Assembly (NCBI RefSeq): GCF_016055025.1
Contig: NZ_JAECVW010000010.1
Source of the DNA: Thermoactinomyces intermedius
Lineage (GTDB): Bacteria > Bacillota > Bacilli > Thermoactinomycetales > Thermoactinomycetaceae
Direction: 5' to 3' (one strand)
DNA: 64,000 nucleotides
In this document: in pieces, positions 51,351 through 61,223 of the stretch
Layout: each line of letters opens with the position of its first letter
Position numbering within the stretch: position 1 is the stretch's first letter
Translations under genes and position numbers: made by a program
The notes under the pieces: generated by a model
Databases searched by the model: none
Seen by the model: only the letters and a program-made list of their open reading frames with translations
What the model was told of the DNA's origin: nothing

Positions 51351-52901
51351 TTAATGTTTAAAATGGCGAATCCCTGTAAACACCATGGCAATGCCGTGCC
51401 GGTTGGCTTCTTCGATGGATTCTTCATCCCGGATCGACCCGCCCGGTTGGATGATGGCGGTCACCCCTGCTTCGGCGGCTGCCTGGACCGTGTCTCTCAT
51501 CGGGAAGAAAGCATCCGAAGCAAGCACGGATCCTTTGGAAGCCTCTTGGGCCTGCTCAATGGCGATTTTCGCCGAACCGACCCGGTTCATCTGCCCGGCG
51601 CCGACGCCCACCGTCCGGAAATCTTTTGCCAACACAATGGCATTGGATTTGACATGTTTGACGACTTTCCAGGCAAACAACAACTGCTCCCATTCTTCTT
51701 CGCTGGGTGCACGGTCCGTCACCACTTTGCATTCGTCTTTCACCAGACTTTTCAGATCTTCTTCCTGTACAAGGAGCCCTCCGCCGATCGATTGCAGTTT
51801 CAACGGAATGCCTGCTTGTCCTTTCGCCGCTTCTTCCACGGTTAACAAACGCAAATTTTTCTTCGTTTTTAAAATCTCAAGGGCTTCCTCCGTAAAGGCC
51901 GGCGCCAAGATGATTTCCAAGAAGATTTTCTTCATTTCCGCCGCCGTTTGGGCATCCACCGTCTGATTGGTTGCCACAATGCCTCCAAAAATGGACACCG
52001 GGTCGGCCTCATACGCTTTTTGATATGCCTCCAACAGATTGGAACCCAGTCCCACTCCGCACGGATTCATATGCTTGATGGCAACGACGGCCGGCTGGTC
52101 AAATTCGCGCACCAGTTCCAAGGCGGCATTGGCATCATTAAGGTTGTTGTAAGACAATTCTTTTCCGTTCAGTTGTTTGGCTCCGGCCAACGTGTGGCTG
52201 TGGTTGCCAAAGGTTTTCTTGTAGAAAGCCGCTTTTTGATGCGGGTTTTCCCCATAGCGGAGCGATTGTGCTTTGGTGAATGTCATGGTCAGTTGATCCG
52301 GGAACGGATTATCCAGCAACTGATTAAAGTATCCGGCAATGAGCGCATCATAATAAGCCGTATGGTTAAAAGCTTTCGCGGCCAGATATCTTCTGGTTTC
52401 CAAGCTGGTGCTTCCCTGTTGCGACAATTCCCGGTAAACGCGGTCATAATCCTGTGGATCGGTCACGACTGTGACATCCTGATGATTTTTGGCCGCGGAA
52501 CGAAGCATGGAAGGGCCGCCGATATCGATGTTTTCGATGGCGTCTTCCAACGTTGCATCCGGATTTTCAATCGTTTTTTGAAAGGGATAAAGGTTGACGA
52601 TGACCACATCAATGGTTCCGATTCCGTTTTCTTTCAATTGCTCCAGGTGGGAAGCGGTGTCCCGTTTGGCCAAAATTCCGCCGTGGATTTTGGGGTGTAA
52701 GGTTTTGACACGTCCATCCAAGATTTCCGGAAACCCCGTGACTTCCGAGATATTTTTGACCGGAATCCCCGCTTCTTTTAATAACCGGCAGGTTCCTCCC
52801 GTTGAGATGATTTCCATATTCAGGGATGCCAGTTTCTGCGCGAAATCGACAATCCCGGTTTTGTCCGACACACTGATCAATGCGCGCTTTGCATTTGCCA
52901 A
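51351..52901 (-). CDS. purH: Bifunctional AICAR transformylase/IMP cyclohydrolase
   Basis: A 516-residue enzyme for the last two steps of IMP synthesis. The N-terminal IMP cyclohydrolase (MANAKRALISVSDKTGIVDFA, then STGGTCRLL) and the C-terminal transformylase (SLRYGENPHQKAAFY, VVAIKHMNPCG, DAFFPMRD) are both intact. The TTG at 52901 is chosen after GGGAGG at 7 nt; a long upstream extension overlaps purN and is not coding. Confidence 0.97.
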   Translation of the reverse strand: MANAKRALISVSDKTGIVDFAQKLASLNMEIISTGGTCRLLKEAGIPVKNISEVTGFPEILDGRVKTLHPKIHGGILAKRDTASHLEQLKENGIGTIDVVIVNLYPFQKTIENPDATLEDAIENIDIGGPSMLRSAAKNHQDVTVVTDPQDYDRVYRELSQQGSTSLETRRYLAAKAFNHTAYYDALIAGYFNQLLDNPFPDQLTMTFTKAQSLRYGENPHQKAAFYKKTFGNHSHTLAGAKQLNGKELSYNNLNDANAALELVREFDQPAVVAIKHMNPCGVGLGSNLLEAYQKAYEADPVSIFGGIVATNQTVDAQTAAEMKKIFLEIILAPAFTEEALEILKTKKNLRLLTVEEAAKGQAGIPLKLQSIGGGLLVQEEDLKSLVKDECKVVTDRAPSEEEWEQLLFAWKVVKHVKSNAIVLAKDFRTVGVGAGQMNRVGSAKIAIEQAQEASKGSVLASDAFFPMRDTVQAAAEAGVTAIIQPGGSIRDEESIEEANRHGIAMVFTGIRHFKH

Positions 52902-52917
52902 TGTTCTGCCTCCCTTA

Positions 52918-53508
52918 TCAGCTGTACTGTTCTTTAATCCCGATTTCACCGGCAATCCATTTTTGAACAACCTCGGGATACAACCGGTGCTCTGCCTGAT
53001 GCATTTTTTCCTCAAAGGTTTCCAGAGTGTCCCCTTTTTCGATGGAAACCGGGACTTGTGCCAAAATCCGTCCGGTATCCATTCCTTCATCAACCAGGTG
53101 AACCGTGACGCCGGACACACAAACCGGATGGCAGTAGGCTTTCAAAATGGCATCTTTTCCGGGAAACGCCGGCAACAATGAAGGATGGATATTGATAATC
53201 CGGTCGGGATAAGCCTCCAGCAATGTCGGGCCAATCAACCGCATATATCCTGCCAGCACGATCCGGTCAATCCCATGTTCCTTTAACACCCCGAGCAGCC
53301 ATCTTTCATAAGACGCTTTATCGGCAAATTCCTTGGGGCTCCGTTGAATGGCCGGAATCTTCAACCGTTCGGCCCGCCCGATCACACCGGCTCCCGGCCG
53401 GTCGCAAAACAACAGCCGGATTTCATCTGCCCAAGCGTGCTTGCGGGAATGGTGGACCAGCGCTTCAAAATTGCTCCCGTTACCGGAAGCAAAAACAGCT
53501 ACACCCAC
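52918..53508 (-). CDS. purN: Phosphoribosylglycinamide formyltransferase
   Basis: A 196-residue folate-dependent GAR transformylase, step 3. FASGNGSNFEAL binds phosphoribosyl; the catalytic Asn-His lie in IINIHPSLLPAFPG and the Asp in LVDEGMDTGRI. The GTG at 53508 shares its first base with the purM stop (TAGTG) and follows AGGAGGGG, so translation is coupled. Confidence 0.96.
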   Translation of the reverse strand: MGVAVFASGNGSNFEALVHHSRKHAWADEIRLLFCDRPGAGVIGRAERLKIPAIQRSPKEFADKASYERWLLGVLKEHGIDRIVLAGYMRLIGPTLLEAYPDRIINIHPSLLPAFPGKDAILKAYCHPVCVSGVTVHLVDEGMDTGRILAQVPVSIEKGDTLETFEEKMHQAEHRLYPEVVQKWIAGEIGIKEQYS

Positions 53509-54542
53509 TATGCATCCCCTCCTGTCCACCGGACGGGTTGGGTACCGATTCCGATGTTTCCGATGATCCAAGCCTTCTCCCCAAGTTGCCCGGCAGCTTG
53601 AGCCACCGCTTTGGCTTCTTCTTCAGGGACGATCAGGACCATGCCGATTCCCATGTTGAATGTTTGGTACATTTCTTCAATACCAATGGCTCCTTCTTTT
53701 TGAATCAAGGAAAAAATCGGTGGGATCTCCCATGAAGACCGGTCAATCACGGCACAAGCCCCCTCCGGCAAAACGCGGGGAATATTTTCCACAAACCCGC
53801 CTCCGGTGATGTGGGCCATGCCTTTGATGGTAAATTCCCGGAGAAGCGTCCATATGGTTTTTACATAAATGCGGGTCGGGGTAAGCAACTCTTCGCCCAG
53901 GGTTTGTCCCAATGCCGGAATTTCTTCGTGAATTGAATGTTTTTGGTTCTGAAGCAGCACTTTCCGCACCAGGCTGAACCCATTGCTGTGGAGTCCGCTG
54001 GAAGCAAGCCCGATCAGGACATCGCCTTCTTGGATGTTCTTCCGCGGCAAAAGATTCTTTCTTTCGGCAACCCCCACTGCAAACCCGGCGATATCGTATT
54101 CTCCCGATGAATACATTCCGGGCATTTCCGCTGTTTCTCCCCCGATCAACGCACAGCCTGCCAGTTCGCATCCATCGGCGATTCCCTTGATCACTTTTTC
54201 GGCCTGTTCGGGAAAAAGGCGGCCGGTGGCCAAATAATCCAGGAAAAACAAGGGCTCTGCCCCTTGAACAATGATATCATTCACACACATGGCCACACAA
54301 TCCACGCCGACGGTATCATGTTTGTCCATCATCATGGCAATCAACAGTTTGGTCCCGACGCCGTCGGTTGCCGAGACCAGTACCGGCTCCTCATAAGGCT
54401 TTAAGGCAAACAATCCGCCAAATCCGCCGATGTTCCCCAACACTTCGGGACGCATGGTTCTTTGCACATGCTTTTTGATCCGTTTGACGGTCTCATTGCC
54501 GGCCTGGATATCGACTCCTGCGGCCTTGTACGCTTGACTCAT
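53508..54542 (-). CDS. purM: Phosphoribosylformylglycinamidine cyclo-ligase
   Basis: A 344-residue AIR synthetase, step 5. The PurM/ThiH-type ATP-binding fold shows VSATDGVGTKLLIAM near the N-terminus and ALIGGETAEMPGMY in the middle. It overlaps purF by 4 nt (ATGA) and purN by 1 nt. Confidence 0.97.
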   Translation of the reverse strand: MSQAYKAAGVDIQAGNETVKRIKKHVQRTMRPEVLGNIGGFGGLFALKPYEEPVLVSATDGVGTKLLIAMMMDKHDTVGVDCVAMCVNDIIVQGAEPLFFLDYLATGRLFPEQAEKVIKGIADGCELAGCALIGGETAEMPGMYSSGEYDIAGFAVGVAERKNLLPRKNIQEGDVLIGLASSGLHSNGFSLVRKVLLQNQKHSIHEEIPALGQTLGEELLTPTRIYVKTIWTLLREFTIKGMAHITGGGFVENIPRVLPEGACAVIDRSSWEIPPIFSLIQKEGAIGIEEMYQTFNMGIGMVLIVPEEEAKAVAQAAGQLGEKAWIIGNIGIGTQPVRWTGGDA

Positions 54543-55963
54543 GATTTCCCCTCCAATGTCAGTCCCTCTTCCACTTCGGTCGGATATTCACCGGTGAAAC
54601 AAGCCAGACAGTGCCCGTGGTTTTGATCGGATGAAGTGTATCCAATGGCATTCAGCATTCCCTTGGCGCTGAGAAAAGCCAGCGAATCGGCGCCAATCTC
54701 TTTGCAAATTTCATCGATGCTTTTCACCGCCGCCACCAACTGTTTGCGGTCCGGCGTGTCAATTCCGTAAAAACACGGATTTTTCACAGGAGGGGAACTG
54801 ATGCGGACATGGACTTCCGTGGCGCCCGCTTCCCGCAGCATCCGTACAATCCGGCGGCTGGTGGTGCCCCGGACAATCGAATCGTCCACCATAACGACTC
54901 TTTTTCCGGAAACCACACCCTCCACAGCGCTTAACTTCATCCGCACGCCTTGTTCCCGCAATTCCTGGCTCGGTTGAATGAAAGTCCGTCCGATATAGCG
55001 GTTTTTAATCAATCCCAACTCGTACGGAATGCCCGTTGCTTCGGCAAACCCGATTGCCGCTGAGGTGCTGGAATCCGGCACCCCGGTCACCACATCCGCT
55101 TCCACCGGTGCTTCTTGCGACAAGATTCTTCCCATCCGCTTGCGGGCCGCATGCACATTCACCCCGCGGATCAAACTGTCCGGACGGGCAAAATACACAT
55201 ATTCAAATGCGCAAAGCGCGCGTTCTCTTTTTCCGGCAAACCGGGTGGTTTTCATCCCGCCGTTCCGGTCGAAAACAATCATCTCCCCCGGTTCGATTTC
55301 TCTTACCAATTCTGCGCCGATCACATTAAACGCACAGGTTTCGGATGAAAAGACATGAGCATCTCCGATTTTCCCCATGGCAAAAGGACGAAGGCCGTGC
55401 GGATCTGAAGCGACGATCAATTGATCATTGGTCAGGATGAGCAAAGCATAAGCGCCGACCACTTGCTTCAGGGCTTCTTTGACGGCTTCTTTCAGTGTCG
55501 GGGCTTTGGATCGGGCAATCAAATGGGCAATAACTTCCGTATCGGACGTGGTTTGAAAAATGGATCCTTCTTTTTCCAGTTGCAAGCGCAACCGTTTGGC
55601 ATTCACCAAGTTTCCGTTGGTCGCAATCGCCAATTTGCCCGACGAAAAATTAAAGAGCAAAGGTTGGGCATTTTCCAATCCGGATCCCCCGGAGGTGGAG
55701 TACCGGACATGGCCGATGGTGGTGGTTCCCTTTAACCCTTTCAAGTTCGCGGAATCAAACACTTCGGTCACCAGCCCGGTCCCCCGTTTGGCAAACAATT
55801 CCCCGTCCTCAGCGGAAACAATGCCGGCACTTTCCTGCCCCCGGTGTTGCAAAGCGTGCAAGCCGTAATATGTGAGCAGCGCGGCATCCGGATGTCCGAT
55901 GATCGCAAAAACACCACATTCTTCGTTTAACTCATCGAAGTCGAAGATGGATTCATCGCGCAT
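54539..55963 (-). CDS. purF: Amidophosphoribosyltransferase
   Basis: A 474-residue committing enzyme of purine synthesis, making phosphoribosylamine from PRPP and glutamine. C16 (LNEECGVFAI) should become the N-terminal nucleophile after removal of a 15-residue propeptide. The PRPP loop is RVVMVDDSIVRGTTSRRI. Cysteines in NPCFYGID and HCLACFTGEYP fit the Fe-S cluster of Bacillus-type PurF. The ATG at 55963 is 10 nt after GGGAGG and overlaps the 3' end of purL by 37 nt, a longer overlap than usual. Confidence 0.96.
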   Translation of the reverse strand: MRDESIFDFDELNEECGVFAIIGHPDAALLTYYGLHALQHRGQESAGIVSAEDGELFAKRGTGLVTEVFDSANLKGLKGTTTIGHVRYSTSGGSGLENAQPLLFNFSSGKLAIATNGNLVNAKRLRLQLEKEGSIFQTTSDTEVIAHLIARSKAPTLKEAVKEALKQVVGAYALLILTNDQLIVASDPHGLRPFAMGKIGDAHVFSSETCAFNVIGAELVREIEPGEMIVFDRNGGMKTTRFAGKRERALCAFEYVYFARPDSLIRGVNVHAARKRMGRILSQEAPVEADVVTGVPDSSTSAAIGFAEATGIPYELGLIKNRYIGRTFIQPSQELREQGVRMKLSAVEGVVSGKRVVMVDDSIVRGTTSRRIVRMLREAGATEVHVRISSPPVKNPCFYGIDTPDRKQLVAAVKSIDEICKEIGADSLAFLSAKGMLNAIGYTSSDQNHGHCLACFTGEYPTEVEEGLTLEGKS

Positions 55964-58209
55964 GAAATGGCAGCCTCCCATCGTTTGCTCAAAAGATCAA
56001 CATCTTGGTGAATGGCACCGTGCCCGTTTACCGAGACCTTCAACTTACGTTCATCGGTCACTTTCCCGATTTTGCGGCAAGGAACTCCGTATTGGCGGGC
56101 AATCTCCTGAATCTGACCCGCATTTTCCGGGGAAGCGGTGATCAAAATGCGCGACTGACTTTCACTGAACAAACAGACAGCCGGTGCCAAGTCAGTCTCC
56201 ACGGAGACAGTTGCCCCTTTTCCGCCGGAAATGCAAGATTCGGCCAGAGCCAAAGCCAAACCGCCTTCGGACACATCATGCGCCGATTGGACGTATCCGG
56301 AACGAATGGCTTGAAGAACCGCTTTTTGCACAGCCTGTTCTTTCTGAAGATCACAAACCGGCGGCCGGCCGCTGATCGAGCCCGTGATCAGATGTTGCAA
56401 CTCGCTTCCTCCCAGTTCGGCATAAGTGTCCCCCAGGAGGAAAATCACATCCCCGTCGTTTTTAAACGCTTGCGTCGTGATATGCTCCCGCTTTTGGATC
56501 AGCCCGACCATTCCCACCACCGGAGTCGGGTAAATCGGATTTCCTTTGGTTTCGTTGTATAAGCTGACATTTCCGCCAATAACTGGGGATTCAAGCACGC
56601 GACAAGCCTCGGACATGCCGTCAATTGCCTTGGACAGCTGCCAATACACTTCCGGTTTTTCCGGGTTTCCGAAATTCAGGCAATCCGTGATTCCCAAAGG
56701 CTCTGCCCCGGAACAAACCACATTTCGCGCCGCTTCACTGACCGCAATTTTTCCTCCCTGCACCGGATCGAGATAAACATAACGCCCGTTTCCGTCGGTG
56801 GACATGGCCAAGGCTTTCTCCGTCCCGCGAAGAATGACCACCGCGGCATCCGATCCCGGCCGCACCGCCGTGCTGGCACGCACCATGTGGTCATATTGGC
56901 GGTAAACCCACTTTTTGCTTCCCATGTTGGGGGAAGAAACCATCTGCAAAAGCGCTTGCCCGGGATCAATATCTTTCAAGTCTTCTTCCGGTTGGACCGA
57001 AGCGTTTTGCACATAATATTCCGGGACTTTTTCCTCCCGGGTATAAACCGGGGCGTCATCCACCAGCGTATTGACCGGAATGTCAGCCACCAATTGGTTT
57101 TGGAAATAAATCCGGTAACGGTTCCCTTCAGTCACCTGCCCGATCACGGCGGATTGCAAGCCCCACTTCTTGCAGATGTTCATGATTTCTTGCTCCCGTC
57201 CTTTTTCCACCACCAGAAGCATCCGTTCTTGGGATTCGGAAAGCATGATCTCATAGGGGGTCATTCCCTTTTCGCGCTGGGGAACCAGATCCAGATTCAG
57301 TTCCAATCCGTGCCCGCCTTTGGCCGCCATTTCGGCACTGGAACAGGTGAGTCCGGCGGCGCCCATGTCCTGAATCCCGATCAACATTTCCTTTTTCACC
57401 ATTTCCAAACAAGCCTCAAGCAGCAGCTTCTCCATAAACGGATCGCCGACTTGAACCGCCGGACGTTTTTCCCCGGCCGATTCATTCAACTCTTCACTGG
57501 CAAACGTGGCTCCGTGGATCCCGTCCCGTCCGGTGCTGGAACCGACATAAATCACGGGATTTCCCGGACCAATGGCAACCCCTTTTTGCAACTCGTCATG
57601 ATTCAAGACACCCACGCACATGGCATTGACCAACGGATTGCCGTCATATGCATCGTCAAAAACGACTTCCCCGCCCACGGTCGGAATGCCGATGCAATTT
57701 CCATAATGGGCAATCCCGGCCACAACTTGTTCAAACAGATAACGGACCCTCGGGGAACGCAAATCGCCAAACCGGAGCGAATTTAAAAGCGCAACGGGTC
57801 TGGCGCCCATGGAGAAGACATCCCGGATGATGCCGCCCACCCCGGTTGCGGCCCCCTGGAACGGTTCAATGGCTGAAGGGTGATTGTGACTTTCGATTTT
57901 AAAAACAACGGCTTGGCCATCATCAATGTCGATCACCCCGGCTCCCTCCCCGGGCCCTTGAATCACCCTTGGACCCTGGGTCGGAAACCGCTTCAACAAC
58001 GGTTTTGAATTTTTATAACTGCAGTGTTCTGACCACATGACACTGTAAATCCCTGTTTCCGTCCAGTTCGGCAAACGTCCCAGATGCCCGGCAATTTGTT
58101 CAAACTCCTGATCCGACAGCCCCATCTCCCGGTATAATTTTTTCTCCTTGATCACTTCCGGGGAGGGTTCATTGCCCAACTTCTCGATCACTTTGTTCTC
58201 AAGCTGCAC
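55927..58209 (-). CDS. purL: Phosphoribosylformylglycinamidine synthase II
   Basis: A 760-residue small-type PurL, step 4, working with PurQ and PurS. YSVMWSEHCSYKNSKP, VFKIESHNHPSAIEP and GATGVGGIIRDVFSMGARP are the ATP- and substrate-binding regions; HDVSEGGLALALAES lies near the end. The GTG at 58209 is favoured because GGAG is 8 nt upstream; the ATG at 58215 is too close. It overlaps purQ by 11 nt. The N-terminal 20 residues are slightly longer than in B. subtilis. Confidence 0.96.
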   Translation of the reverse strand: MQLENKVIEKLGNEPSPEVIKEKKLYREMGLSDQEFEQIAGHLGRLPNWTETGIYSVMWSEHCSYKNSKPLLKRFPTQGPRVIQGPGEGAGVIDIDDGQAVVFKIESHNHPSAIEPFQGAATGVGGIIRDVFSMGARPVALLNSLRFGDLRSPRVRYLFEQVVAGIAHYGNCIGIPTVGGEVVFDDAYDGNPLVNAMCVGVLNHDELQKGVAIGPGNPVIYVGSSTGRDGIHGATFASEELNESAGEKRPAVQVGDPFMEKLLLEACLEMVKKEMLIGIQDMGAAGLTCSSAEMAAKGGHGLELNLDLVPQREKGMTPYEIMLSESQERMLLVVEKGREQEIMNICKKWGLQSAVIGQVTEGNRYRIYFQNQLVADIPVNTLVDDAPVYTREEKVPEYYVQNASVQPEEDLKDIDPGQALLQMVSSPNMGSKKWVYRQYDHMVRASTAVRPGSDAAVVILRGTEKALAMSTDGNGRYVYLDPVQGGKIAVSEAARNVVCSGAEPLGITDCLNFGNPEKPEVYWQLSKAIDGMSEACRVLESPVIGGNVSLYNETKGNPIYPTPVVGMVGLIQKREHITTQAFKNDGDVIFLLGDTYAELGGSELQHLITGSISGRPPVCDLQKEQAVQKAVLQAIRSGYVQSAHDVSEGGLALALAESCISGGKGATVSVETDLAPAVCLFSESQSRILITASPENAGQIQEIARQYGVPCRKIGKVTDERKLKVSVNGHGAIHQDVDLLSKRWEAAISCAMNPSSTSMS

Positions 58210-58882
58210 CGCCATTCTCCTTCCCGTATTTCAACATCGATTGAAACAGGCGTCTTCCGTCTTCGGATCCCATCCACTCGTGAATTGCCCTTTCCGGGTG
58301 GGGCATCATGCCCAGCACGTTTCCTTCCCGGTTGCAAATGCCTGCGATGTTTTGCACGGAGCCGTTGGGATTTTCATCCGCATAACGAAACACAATCTGC
58401 CCGTTTTCTTCCAACCCGGCGAGGGTCTTTTCGTCACAGTAGTAATTGCCTTCCTGATGCGCGATCGGAATCCGGATCCGTTCGCCTTCCTGATACTGCA
58501 TCGTAAACGGGGTTTTGGCGTTTTCCACGCGCAGGGTCTGAAAATCACAGAGAAAAGAAAGGTTTTTGTTTTTCAACATCGCTCCCGGCAACAATCCGCT
58601 TTCCAGCAAAATTTGAAATCCGTTGCAGATACCGATCACCAGTTTTCCGTCTGCCGCTGCTTTTTTGACACCTTGCATCACCGGGGAAAACCGTGCAATG
58701 GCACCGGAGCGCAAATAGTCGCCGTAAGAAAATCCTCCCGGCAAAATCACGGCATCAAACGAAGACAAATCCGACTCATGATGCCATACCGGCGTCACCG
58801 GTTCGCCCAATACGTCTTCAACCGCATGGATACAGTCCATGTCACAATTGGATCCGGGAAATACGGGAACCGCAAATTTCAC
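58199..58882 (-). CDS. purQ: Phosphoribosylformylglycinamidine synthase, glutaminase subunit
   Basis: A 227-residue class I glutamine amidotransferase that feeds ammonia to PurL. The nucleophile Cys is in VIGICNGFQIL and the catalytic His-Glu in MMPHPERAI. The GTG at 58882 lies one base after the purS stop (TGACGTG). The length equals that of B. subtilis PurQ. Confidence 0.96.
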   Translation of the reverse strand: MKFAVPVFPGSNCDMDCIHAVEDVLGEPVTPVWHHESDLSSFDAVILPGGFSYGDYLRSGAIARFSPVMQGVKKAAADGKLVIGICNGFQILLESGLLPGAMLKNKNLSFLCDFQTLRVENAKTPFTMQYQEGERIRIPIAHQEGNYYCDEKTLAGLEENGQIVFRYADENPNGSVQNIAGICNREGNVLGMMPHPERAIHEWMGSEDGRRLFQSMLKYGKENGGAA

Positions 58883-58883
58883 G

Positions 58884-59135
58884 TCAGGACACCCTCTCCA
58901 GTTCAAAGGTATAATTTTCTATCGTTGGATTGGCCAACATTTTTTCACACATCGCTTGAACCTGTTTCTCCGCCTCTTCCCGGCTGTCACATTCCAGCAT
59001 CATCTCCAGGCGCTTGCCGATGCGGACATCGCTCACTTTTTGAAACCCGAGGGAATGCAATGAACTTTTGACGGCCACCCCCTGCGGATCCAGAACACTT
59101 TCTTTCAGCGACACGAAGATTTCAGCTTTAAACAT
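58884..59135 (-). CDS. purS: Phosphoribosylformylglycinamidine synthase, PurS subunit
   Basis: An 83-residue ferredoxin-like bridging subunit of the FGAM synthase complex: MFKAEIFVSLKESVLDPQG, then VGKRLEM-like RIGKRLEMMLE. GGAAGGGG precedes the ATG at 59135, which lies inside the last codons of purC (8-nt overlap). Confidence 0.95.
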   Translation of the reverse strand: MFKAEIFVSLKESVLDPQGVAVKSSLHSLGFQKVSDVRIGKRLEMMLECDSREEAEKQVQAMCEKMLANPTIENYTFELERVS

Positions 59136-59847
59136 GGCTATCCCCTTCCAAACGATTCCAAATTTTTCGATAAGATTCCACAACCTGGCCGAGATCACGG
59201 CGAAAACGATCTTTATCCAGACGCTCCCCGGTTTCTTTATCCCAAAAGCGGCAAGTATCCGGTGAAATTTCGTCCGCCAACAATATTTCACCCTTTTCAT
59301 CCGTTCCAAATTCCAATTTAAAATCCACCAACATAATTCCCCGTTGATCCAACCACTCCGACAAAAAGCGGTTCACCTGCAAAGCCATCTCTTTGAGTCG
59401 GGCTCTTTGCGCAGGGGTTGCCAGATTCAAGATGGCCACATGGTCTTCCGTCAAAAGCGGATCCCCAAGCTCATCATTTTTGTAATAATACTCCACCACC
59501 GGTTGCGGCAGGATTTGTCCTTCTTCCAGCCCCAGCCTTTTGGCCATGGAACCGGCCACCCGGTTTCTCACCACCACTTCCAGCGGGATGATGTTCACCT
59601 TTTTCACCAGTTGCTCGCGTGCGGAAACTTCTCTTACAAAATGATGTGGAATGCCTTCATTGCTTAACAGTTGAAAGAAGAAGGAACTGATCCGGTTGTT
59701 CAATTCGCCTTTGCCTGAAAGCTCAGCCTTCTTCTCACCGTTAAAAGCCGTTGCCGCATCCTTGTACCGCACCAAAACCAAGGAAGGGTCACCGGTTTTA
59801 AAAATTTGCTTGGCCTTTCCTTCGTATAACATCTCCAAGGTATCCAT
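59128..59847 (-). CDS. purC: SAICAR synthetase
   Basis: A 239-residue ligase that joins CAIR and aspartate. The N-terminus MDTLEMLYEGKAKQIFKT, the central VPLEVVVRNRVAGS-like IIPLEVVVRNRVAGSMAK and the SPDTCRFWD motif are all present. AAAGGAG precedes the ATG. Confidence 0.97.
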   Translation of the reverse strand: MDTLEMLYEGKAKQIFKTGDPSLVLVRYKDAATAFNGEKKAELSGKGELNNRISSFFFQLLSNEGIPHHFVREVSAREQLVKKVNIIPLEVVVRNRVAGSMAKRLGLEEGQILPQPVVEYYYKNDELGDPLLTEDHVAILNLATPAQRARLKEMALQVNRFLSEWLDQRGIMLVDFKLEFGTDEKGEILLADEISPDTCRFWDKETGERLDKDRFRRDLGQVVESYRKIWNRLEGDSHV

Positions 59848-59907
59848 TGCCCTGCTCCTTTCAAAGGAAGGTGGGAGGGAAGCCGGAAAACCGGCTTCAC
59901 CGCGAAA

Positions 59908-61206
59908 TCAATCATCCAACCCCAACCGGGTGAAAATCGTGTCCACTTGTTTCAAGTGGTACCGGTAATCAAAGCAATCTTCCACCTCTTCGGGGGTTAA
60001 TGTCCGGGAAATCAGCTCATCTTGTTTCACCAGGGGCTTAAACGGACGCTGTTCCTCCCAAGCCTGCATGGCCAAACGCTGGACGCGGTCATATGCCTCT
60101 TCCCGTTTCAGGCCTTTGTTGATGAGACTGAGCAGCACCCGTTGTGAATAAATGAGACCGAAGGTCCGTTCCATATTCCGTTTCATGTTCTCCGGGAATA
60201 CGGTCAAATCACGAACAATGTTGGTGAAACGATTCAACATATAGTTGAGCAAAATCGTGGAATCCGGCAAAATCACCCGTTCCACCGATGAATGGGAAAT
60301 ATCCCGTTCATGCCAGAGAGAAACATTTTCATATGCGGAGACCATGTGTCCGCGAACCACCCGGGCCAATCCGCTGATGTTTTCGCAACCGATCGGATTG
60401 CGTTTGTGCGGCATGGCCGAAGAACCTTTTTGTCCTTTGCGGAAAGGCTCTTCCACTTCCCGGGTCTCGCTTTTTTGCAAGCCGCGAATCTCGGTGGCAA
60501 ACTTCTCCAGCGATGTGGCAATCAGGGCCAAGGTGGAGAGGTATTGCGCATGACGGTCGCGTTGCAGGGTTTGCGTCGATATCGGGGAAGGTTTCAACCC
60601 CAGTTTTTCGCAAACATATTTCTCCACAAAAGGATCAATATTGGCATACGTTCCGACCGCCCCGGAAATTTTTCCAACCCGCACGGTCTCCATGGCTTGC
60701 AAGAAACGTTCTCTGTTTCGTTTCATCTCTTCCAGCCACAGGGCCATTTTCAGTCCGAATGTGGTCGGTTCCGCATGAACCCCGTGGGTGCGCCCCATCA
60801 TGACGGTGTATTTATGCTCTTTGGCTTTTTCTTTCAACACCTCAATCAAACGGTCCAGGTCTTTGAGCAAGATTTCATTGGCTTGCTTTAAGAGATAGGA
60901 AAGCGCCGTATCCACCACGTCGGTGGAGGTCAATCCATAGTGAACCCATTTGGATTCCGGTCCCAAAGTTTCCGCCACCGCCCGGGTGAAGGCCACCACA
61001 TCATGGCGCGTCTCCTGTTCAATTTCATAAATGCGGTTCACATGAATTTCCGCGTTCTTGCGGATCTGCTTGACGTCTTCTTCCGGAATGACGCCCAATT
61101 TGGACCAAGCCTCGCAGGAAAGAATCTCCACTTCCAACCATGCTTGGTATTTGTTTTCTTCGGTCCAGATTTGTCCCATCTCGGGTCGCGTATAACGTTC
61201 AATCAT
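59908..61206 (-). CDS. purB: Adenylosuccinate lyase
   Basis: A 432-residue member of the fumarase/aspartase superfamily acting at two steps: SAICAR cleavage in IMP synthesis and adenylosuccinate cleavage to AMP. The signature loop is GSSAMPHKRNPI, the catalytic His lies in MGRTHGVHAEPT, and HYGLTSTDVVDTA is the substrate region. AAAAGGTGG precedes the ATG. It lies 60 nt before purC. Confidence 0.97.
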   Translation of the reverse strand: MIERYTRPEMGQIWTEENKYQAWLEVEILSCEAWSKLGVIPEEDVKQIRKNAEIHVNRIYEIEQETRHDVVAFTRAVAETLGPESKWVHYGLTSTDVVDTALSYLLKQANEILLKDLDRLIEVLKEKAKEHKYTVMMGRTHGVHAEPTTFGLKMALWLEEMKRNRERFLQAMETVRVGKISGAVGTYANIDPFVEKYVCEKLGLKPSPISTQTLQRDRHAQYLSTLALIATSLEKFATEIRGLQKSETREVEEPFRKGQKGSSAMPHKRNPIGCENISGLARVVRGHMVSAYENVSLWHERDISHSSVERVILPDSTILLNYMLNRFTNIVRDLTVFPENMKRNMERTFGLIYSQRVLLSLINKGLKREEAYDRVQRLAMQAWEEQRPFKPLVKQDELISRTLTPEEVEDCFDYRYHLKQVDTIFTRLGLDD

Positions 61207-61223
61207 TGCTTTTCCACCTTTTT

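Noticed and set aside
56887..58148. Long plus-strand frames opposite purL
   Set aside because: purL is complete and conserved on the minus strand; the opposite frames are His/Arg/Phe-rich shadows.
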